Source: Actinomucor elegans (Eukaryota; Mucoromycota; Mucoromycetes; Mucorales; Mucoraceae). Taken from it: a stretch of DNA of 64,000 bases. The stretch is from assembly GCA_026027325.1 (NCBI GenBank), contig JAMSLZ010000001.1:992001-1056000 (forward strand), read 5' to 3'. The position numbers were made by a program, and so were the translations under genes. The notes below the pieces were generated by a model. The model ran no database searches. It was given only the letters and a program-made list of their open reading frames with translations, and was not told the DNA's origin. Positions within the stretch are counted from its first letter, which is position 1, and the number at the start of each line of letters is the position of its first letter. Below, in pieces: positions 58,766 through 64,000 of this stretch.

Positions 58766-59655
58766 ATATAGACGTTTTTTTATTGGTTTAAGTAGCTGAC
58801 GTAGCATTTTTCTGCGGCTTTTCAGTATTAAGAAAAACTTTTTTACACCAATCTTGAGTTTCTTTCTTTTTTTTCGTTTGCTAAATTGGCACATTAAACG
58901 TAAGGTTTCTTGACATTTGTCACTCTTATTGCGCACAACACTTTAACTGAAGCTTCTGTATAATAGGAATTAACCTCAATGTCAGCTTGTAATTGTGTTT
59001 TTTTTTCCAAGCTTTCGAATATTTCCCTCGTTCTTAATGTCGTAATTATCTATAAATACGTCGTCATTCATACTGCTTATATTCTTATACTGACTTGTAT
59101 TCTTAAATACTTATACCACTTCAGTAATACTTATAGCCAGTAATGCCATATAGCTTTTGAACCTTTACTATTAGTTTTAAAGCTAATAACCATTAAGTAA
59201 GTGCAATGATTACTAATCCATTAATTTCTTTGTATATTAATCTAATACTGTTATAATAGATTTAGTTGTGTATATACAAGACGAAGACTATTAAAACTGT
59301 AGCCCAGTGAATTATAATTGATTGTGTCTGATATAGTGTTGGTAAGTCTGTAGCAATAGCGAGTTTCATTCAAGAATCTAATCATTACTTACTTTAGGAA
59401 AAGATGATTAAAATATGCTATTATACAAGCGTGGGCCATTCTTCTAAAGGTTAGTTCAAATATACTCTTAAAATATTGTTTCATCAACGATAACTGACAT
59501 TATTTATACAGTTATTTGCTTAATTCATTTACCTGTTACTTGCCAGTGGGACATAAATTCTTTTATACTTGTATGACAATAAGGTAAGTTAAATACTGTT
59601 CGTGTGTGATAGAAAGCTGGTTATTGTATATTCAGCTATTGAAGGCTAGTGTGTA
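58766..59655. other. Right non-coding arm of the CACTA element
   Basis: No gene. AT-rich with T runs; runs into the right subterminal repeat block. Confidence 0.55.
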
Positions 59656-59729
59656 TTAGAGTAATATCTGTTGAAGTTATATATTATATAAATAAAAAAA
59701 ATAGCAATTAAATTATTATCTGAATAACC

Positions 59730-60046
59730 AAAATGACTATAATATTATTAGTAGTGTATTGTGAATATATGATAGAAAACTAATAATAATATTGATTATA
59801 AATCATCAATATGGAGGGATTAATCCATACTATTATTGACTGGAAACCACTACTATTATACAATTTACCCATAATAATATTGAAGGAAAACCCTTAATAT
59901 TATAGTATTTACCCATAATATTATCGAATAAGAGTCACTAATATTATCAACCGCCGAAAAAACACTGCCTAGAAATTGACAATAATTATTAGCAGAACTA
60001 TAGTCGATTTTACCCCTAATATTATCAACTTTTGGGCAAAAAACCG
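59730..60046. repeat. Right subterminal repeats of CACTA element
   Basis: At least six copies of an AATATTA motif occur, often as (T)TACCC(A/C)TAATATTAT or CACTAATATTATCAAC, for example near 59868, 59910, 59938 and 60012. The left arm has similar motifs. Confidence 0.7.
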
Positions 60047-60066
60047 ACAATATTTTCGCCATAGTG
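60047..60066 (-). repeat. Right terminal inverted repeat of CACTA element
   Basis: Exact inverse of 52689-52708; the element ends in TAGTG at 60066. Confidence 0.92.
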
Positions 60067-60070
60067 CTTT

Positions 60071-60529
60071 GATTACAAACTTATCGATGATGGACTTTTC
60101 AGGGTAAATCTCAATATCCCGTTACTTATTTCTTTCTAGAAACTTAACTTCATAAAAGTTTCTGGTTTCATACTGTTGGTTGATTGCAACTAAATGTATT
60201 TAACCAGGAATATTACAAAGTGAAGATACATCTAAATAGCTTCTAGGAAAGGGGGAATGTCTCCAAATGCAAGTATTGAGATCTTCAAATTCAAATTTTT
60301 AGAAGTGTTTGTTGAATTAACCAGTTTTATTGTTTTGATCAAAAGTGATTTTTGGCTAGTAATTACAAACTTGCAGTGTGTAGGAGACGGGTTCATATTA
60401 GTAAAGACCAATGCGGATTATGAATATCAACCAATGGTGAAGCAAAACTAAGCATTTTTATTGGTCTCTGACCTTTAATTTGAATATTTAATGATTAAAT
60501 TATTCTTACAGACATCTAAAAAACAAGAA
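60071..60529. other. Intergenic, no gene seen
   Basis: Sequence between the transposon and the tRNA gene. The 64-codon frame at 60257-60451 has no recognisable features. Confidence 0.5.
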
Positions 60530-60601
60530 GGTTTCTTGGTTTAGTGGTATAATTCTCGCTTAGGGTGCGAGAGGTCCCGGGTTCGATTCCCGGAGAAGCC
60601 C
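60530..60601 (+). tRNA. tRNA-Pro (anticodon AGG)
   Basis: The 72-nt cloverleaf has acceptor stem GGTTTCT/AGAAGCC (one G-T pair), an A-box-like TAGTGGTATAAT, anticodon stem CTCGC/GCGAG around loop TTAGGGT with anticodon AGG, and T-arm CCCGGGTTCGATTCCCGG containing the B box GGTTCGATTCC. There is no intron; CCA is not encoded, as expected in eukaryotes. Decodes CCU (and CCC after inosine modification). Confidence 0.95.
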
Positions 60602-60603
60602 TC

Positions 60604-60610
60604 TTTTTTT
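60604..60610 (+). terminator. RNA polymerase III terminator
   Basis: A seven-T run begins 3 nt after the tRNA 3' end. Confidence 0.85.
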
Positions 60611-61615
60611 ATTGGAATTATAGTAGTGTATGTAGCTATTTCTTTCGGCTTGATGGTATATTATTGTTGAATGATTTCTTTTTAGCTTTTGATAATAATA
60701 ATAGAAATGGAATGAAATGCGAAAAATCATATTTTATCTTCTAAACCAAATGAACTTACATCACTATTATGTGTGTTGCTTTTACTACCACCAGATGAAC
60801 TTTATGAACTAATAGCTAATAGTCATGAATGGTTTTGTATTGTCAGGAACACTTTACTACCTTAATGGCATATGAACTATATATAGGGCCGGTAATACTG
60901 TCTTGTGTTTTGCTCAGGTATCTTTACACCCTTTAACTTCTTTTGATAATTTACTTTAATACGTACTTAGATCGGTGACATAGAGACATGAGCTTCAATT
61001 CCATTTTTTATTGTCTTATATTCTTTATACAAAATCAATAATGTAGTATATTCTAAGTCAGGTCAAGTCGCAAAGTGTACCTTTGATAAGATACTGAACA
61101 TTCCATTTCATCTATTATTGCTTAGAAATTGGCAATATGATGATTCAATTGAGTACTGCAAGCATTTGATTTAGAGCTGGTGAATCTTTAATGCAAATTA
61201 TTGATATGGAAAATTCATAAATAGAGATCGTACACAGCACATTTTCTTTAGAACCAATGATCAGATATAGCGTCTTACGCGGCCCCCGACCAAAGCTTAG
61301 GTTATCTAGGATATTTTCGTAAGCATCCTTCGTGAGACCCATTTAATACTGCAGTTCATAAATAAATATGACAGTCAATCCAACGAAAAATTCATTGTTT
61401 AATCAAGCTATGAGTCAAAGATGAACGCTCACAATTGAGATACGGTCGAAACTTGTAGGGCATGCACTACTGAAACTGAAATAGGATAACCCAGAATTCA
61501 ATTGCCGGCTGTGATACTCGCTTTTCTCGTTGGGTTCAATTTGTTTCCTGCTTTCTCATAGAGTCGCTTTTCTTTCCTTAAACAGTGCTAGATTCTCGAA
61601 GAAAACAACCAAAGT
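60611..61615. other. Intergenic, no gene seen
   Basis: About 1 kb of AT-rich sequence; the reverse frame at 61145-61342 shows no family features. The end is the promoter of the WDR48-like gene. Confidence 0.5.
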
Positions 61616-64000
61616 ATGAAAGCACCAACTCGTCGCAAAGTCTCTTACGTCGTAAAATTATGTAATGAGGATCAAGCTCACTGTCTTGGTGTGAATTCCT
61701 TGGCAATAGATACTTCTCACTGCAAGTCTACTGGGGATACAGCCGAAGGAGGTGTGCTATACTCAGCAGGCAGGGATGGCATAGTAGCTAGTTGGGATTT
61801 ACACTTGAATTTTAGAAAAGAGACGAGCGATGCTACCGAGAAATGGAGACTAGATGGCACGACACAGGTAAAAACTAGAGGAATCTCGGTAATACACGCG
61901 AGATATTGATACTTAGTTTGTAGACTGTGCCCAAAACTTCGTGTAAAGCATTTTCGCAAATGCATACTGATTGGGTTAATGATATTGTTTTATGTGAAGG
62001 TGGAACCTGCGGTAATACAAGAAGTTTTCTAAAAAAAAAAGCTCTTATTTAATCGAGATATTATAGTGGTATCTGCTTCATCAGACAGAACAATTAAGTT
62101 ATGGAAGCCTTATAGTGATACTCCCAAAGTAGCACATACAATCGGCTGGCATACAGACTACGCAAAATGTCTAACTTATGCCTCGAGTCCTGGCTGGGTT
62201 GCAAGTGGCGGTCTAGATAGAAAGATTAATATATGGGATATCGAGAAATCTGAAGCTGCATTATCAATTGATTCAGGCCCTGCAAGCCATTTCACAGATG
62301 GGACCAGTGAAAACAGTAATAACAAAGCATTATTCTAATAAGTATTTACTGACATGTATAAACTGTAGATGTGCTACATAGTACAACTAGTAAATGTTCT
62401 ATATACGCTTTAGCAGTCAATCCAAGTGGCACTATTTTAGCATCTGGTTCTCCCGAAAAAGTAGTTCGATTATGGGATCCTAGATCAGGGAAGCGTATCA
62501 GTAAATTGACAGGACATACCGACAACATCCGTGCTTTATTAATAAGTGACGATGGACAATATGTACAGTAGAAATAAGAACGTGCTTTTGCTTGTATTGA
62601 TACATTTAGAGTAGATTTTATCTGGCTCATCGGATTCTACCATCAAGCTGTGGTCTGTCAAAGCTCAACGTTGCTTAACTACGTATGAAACACACCCTGA
62701 CTCTGTTTGGTCTCTTTATTCAAATCACCCAGAACTAAAGACGTTTTACTCTGGCTCGAGAGACGGTCTCGTGAATAAGACTGAAATAATTGGCCACACA
62801 TTATCAGAAGGAGAAAGTGAATGCATTGGCTTATTCAAAGAAGATTCAGGCGTTCTCAAAGTATGCGTTCCGTGAAATACGTTAGTGATTTTTTGCTAAT
62901 GACTTGATTTATAGATTGCAGCTATTGAGGATAGCTATGTATGGACAGCCACGTCAAGTTCTAGTATTAACAGATGGGTAAGTTGGATCGACTAATTACT
63001 GTTACAGTTGTATTAAAACATAGCATAGCTATCAGTGCCTTCCTCTGAATCTCGACAGGTATTGCCTCGTTCAGAGTTCAATCCAGAGATCCCCAGTACT
63101 GCTCTTGTAAAATTACCGCCTACCAAATCCCCGTATTCTTCTCAAATTACAGATGCGTATGTACCTAGTGATCAAATTACCATGTATGCTGGTTCTGTTC
63201 TATCTATTCCTATAAGTTATCAAGAAGACGACGTAGACAATGAAGATTCTTTGATTCCTCTAAGAACAGCCCCAGATTATGTTATCGAGGGTAAGCCAGG
63301 TATTATTTCCCATCTTATTCTCCATAATAGACGTCATATCTTGACAAAAGATACAAATGGTGAAATAACAATGTGGGATTTGACAAAGGTAAGTGACATT
63401 GAAACTTATAGTGCTGCTTAATTAACGGCGTATCTAGTGCATTCAAATCAAAAACTTCGGTAAGAGAGACCTAGAGGACGTTGCCCAAGAAGTCAATGGC
63501 CTTGAAAGCTTTCCAGCATGGTGCTCTGTCGATACAAAAATTGGTGTAAGTAAAAATGATCGCAAAATTCTTTTAAAGCTCATTTAGTATGATAGGCTAT
63601 TACTGTTCAATTGCACGAGTTCAATTGCTTTGATTGTGAAATGTATGCTGATGAAGTAGAGTTACCGGAAAATTATCAAATTAGAGAAGATCAGAGATGT
63701 AAGCTATACTATATGAAAGAGAACATACCAATTAACATATACTAGTAAATCTTGGTAAATGGGTTCTTGCTCACCTTTTTGATAATTACATCAAGAAAGA
63801 ATTAGAGCTTCAAAAAGAAGGAATCACTCGCTTTGGTGATGATCAACCCGAAAGACCTGCTTCTGTAAAGAGTCGTAATGCTCCAACACCAAATGAAGAA
63901 CGTAACACACCTGAACAAGCTCCAGTAACTGCACCTGCTACTAGTGTACCAACGCCTACTGTAGATACTACTGATGGCCCCAAGTTTCCTTTAGTAGCAA
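61616..64000 (+). CDS. WDR48: WDR48/UAF1-like WD40 protein, C-terminus cut by window end
   Basis: Ten exons seen: 61616-61867, 61924-62011, 62067-62315, 62369-62562, 62615-62860, 62915-62977, 63029-63388, 63438-63545, 63596-63698, 63746-64000 (open at the edge). Introns are 47-56 nt. The start [13 protein letters not shown] and repeats such as [76 protein letters not shown] and [20 protein letters not shown] form a WD40 propeller like WDR48. WDWD-family ancillary sequence follows ([36 protein letters not shown]). WDR48 binds and activates USP1/USP12/USP46-type deubiquitinases; the fission yeast counterpart is Bun107. Exon 3's donor (62316) is inferred from frame. The Thr/Pro-rich linker at the edge precedes an expected C-terminal domain. 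Confidence 0.88.

Larger units (their letters stand above)
52685..60070. mobile_element. Complete CACTA-class (Tnp2-type) DNA transposon with CTTT target duplication
   Basis: The element proper is 52689-60066 (7378 bp). Its ends are perfect 20-bp inverted repeats CACTATGGCGAAAATATTGT (52689-52708; complement 60047-60066), starting CACTA and ending TAGTG. They are flanked by the direct repeat CTTT (52685-52688 and 60067-60070), consistent with target-site duplication. Subterminal AATATTA-type repeats occur at both ends. Inside are two divergent intact genes: a Tnp2-like transposase (reverse, 54305-57277) and an unknown partner (forward, 57683-58765), sharing a 405-bp central promoter region. 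No stop codons or frameshifts were found in either. I infer a recent, possibly autonomous insertion. A 4-bp duplication is unusual; plant CACTA elements give 3 bp. Confidence 0.88.

Noticed and set aside
60257..60451. 64-codon frame upstream of the tRNA
   Set aside because: No family features; short and isolated.

Overview
The window reads as nuclear DNA of an early-diverging fungus, most likely Mucoromycota (Mucorales-like). The bases are AT-rich, genes carry many 45-70 nt GT-AG introns, and intergenic stretches hold long A/T runs. The gene set is eukaryotic: a LAMMER kinase, a complex I 75-78 kDa subunit, the cohesin kleisin Rec8, and BRCC36. I reconstructed exon structures by hand from splice motifs, reading-frame continuity and remembered family consensus; none has been tested against transcripts or database searches.

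Layout. 1-5 kb: a partial membrane protein, an MPDU1-like PQ-loop protein, a Tda10-like P-loop kinase and a PWWP/IBD-like chromatin protein. 5.7-10.3 kb: a small Thr/Pro/Ala-rich protein and two tandem orphan paralogs, the second decaying. 10.4-17.7 kb: Rtf2, a long coiled-coil protein and a nine-exon LAMMER kinase. 17.7-23.2 kb: gene-poor, with a dead Tc1/mariner-type transposase, a short inverted repeat, and small spliced or decaying reading frames. 23.2-30.9 kb: a lone ABC ATPase and an N-terminal X-Pro-Lys methyltransferase ending tail-to-tail 4 bp apart, then BRCC36 and Rec8 head-to-tail about 60 bp apart, then a poly-Ser zinc-finger protein. 31-40 kb: mostly non-coding, with one cryptic spliced gene, complex I NDUFS1, and scattered copies of a CCGAGATC motif. 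40.4-43.9 kb: a PPZ-type phosphatase and a Zds1-type regulator in tandem. 44.7-45.0 kb: a DDE transposase relic. 45.7-51.3 kb: a 17-exon TMEM94-like P-type-ATPase-related membrane protein. 52.7-60.1 kb: a complete transposon. 60.5 kb: tRNA-Pro(AGG). 61.6-64 kb: a WDR48-like WD40 protein cut by the window end.

The most notable find is a structurally complete CACTA-class DNA transposon at 52689-60066 (7378 bp). It has perfect 20-bp terminal inverted repeats (CACTATGGCGAAAATATTGT), a 4-bp flanking duplication CTTT, and subterminal AATATTA-type repeats at both ends. Its two divergently transcribed, fully open genes are an 889-aa Tnp2-like transposase with an N-terminal C2H2 finger and a 318-aa partner of unknown function. 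No stop or frameshift was found in either, so it looks young and possibly mobile.

Other points of interest: a degenerate LAMMER signature, a DREGT variant of the P-type ATPase phosphorylation motif, a 22-nt micro-exon in NDUFS1, a probable GC-AG intron in Rec8, and an IBD-like domain joined to PWWP. Neighbouring genes are mostly independent housekeeping units. Possible functional pairs are Zds1/PPZ (phosphatase control), BRCC36/Rec8 (chromosome biology) and the two transposon genes.
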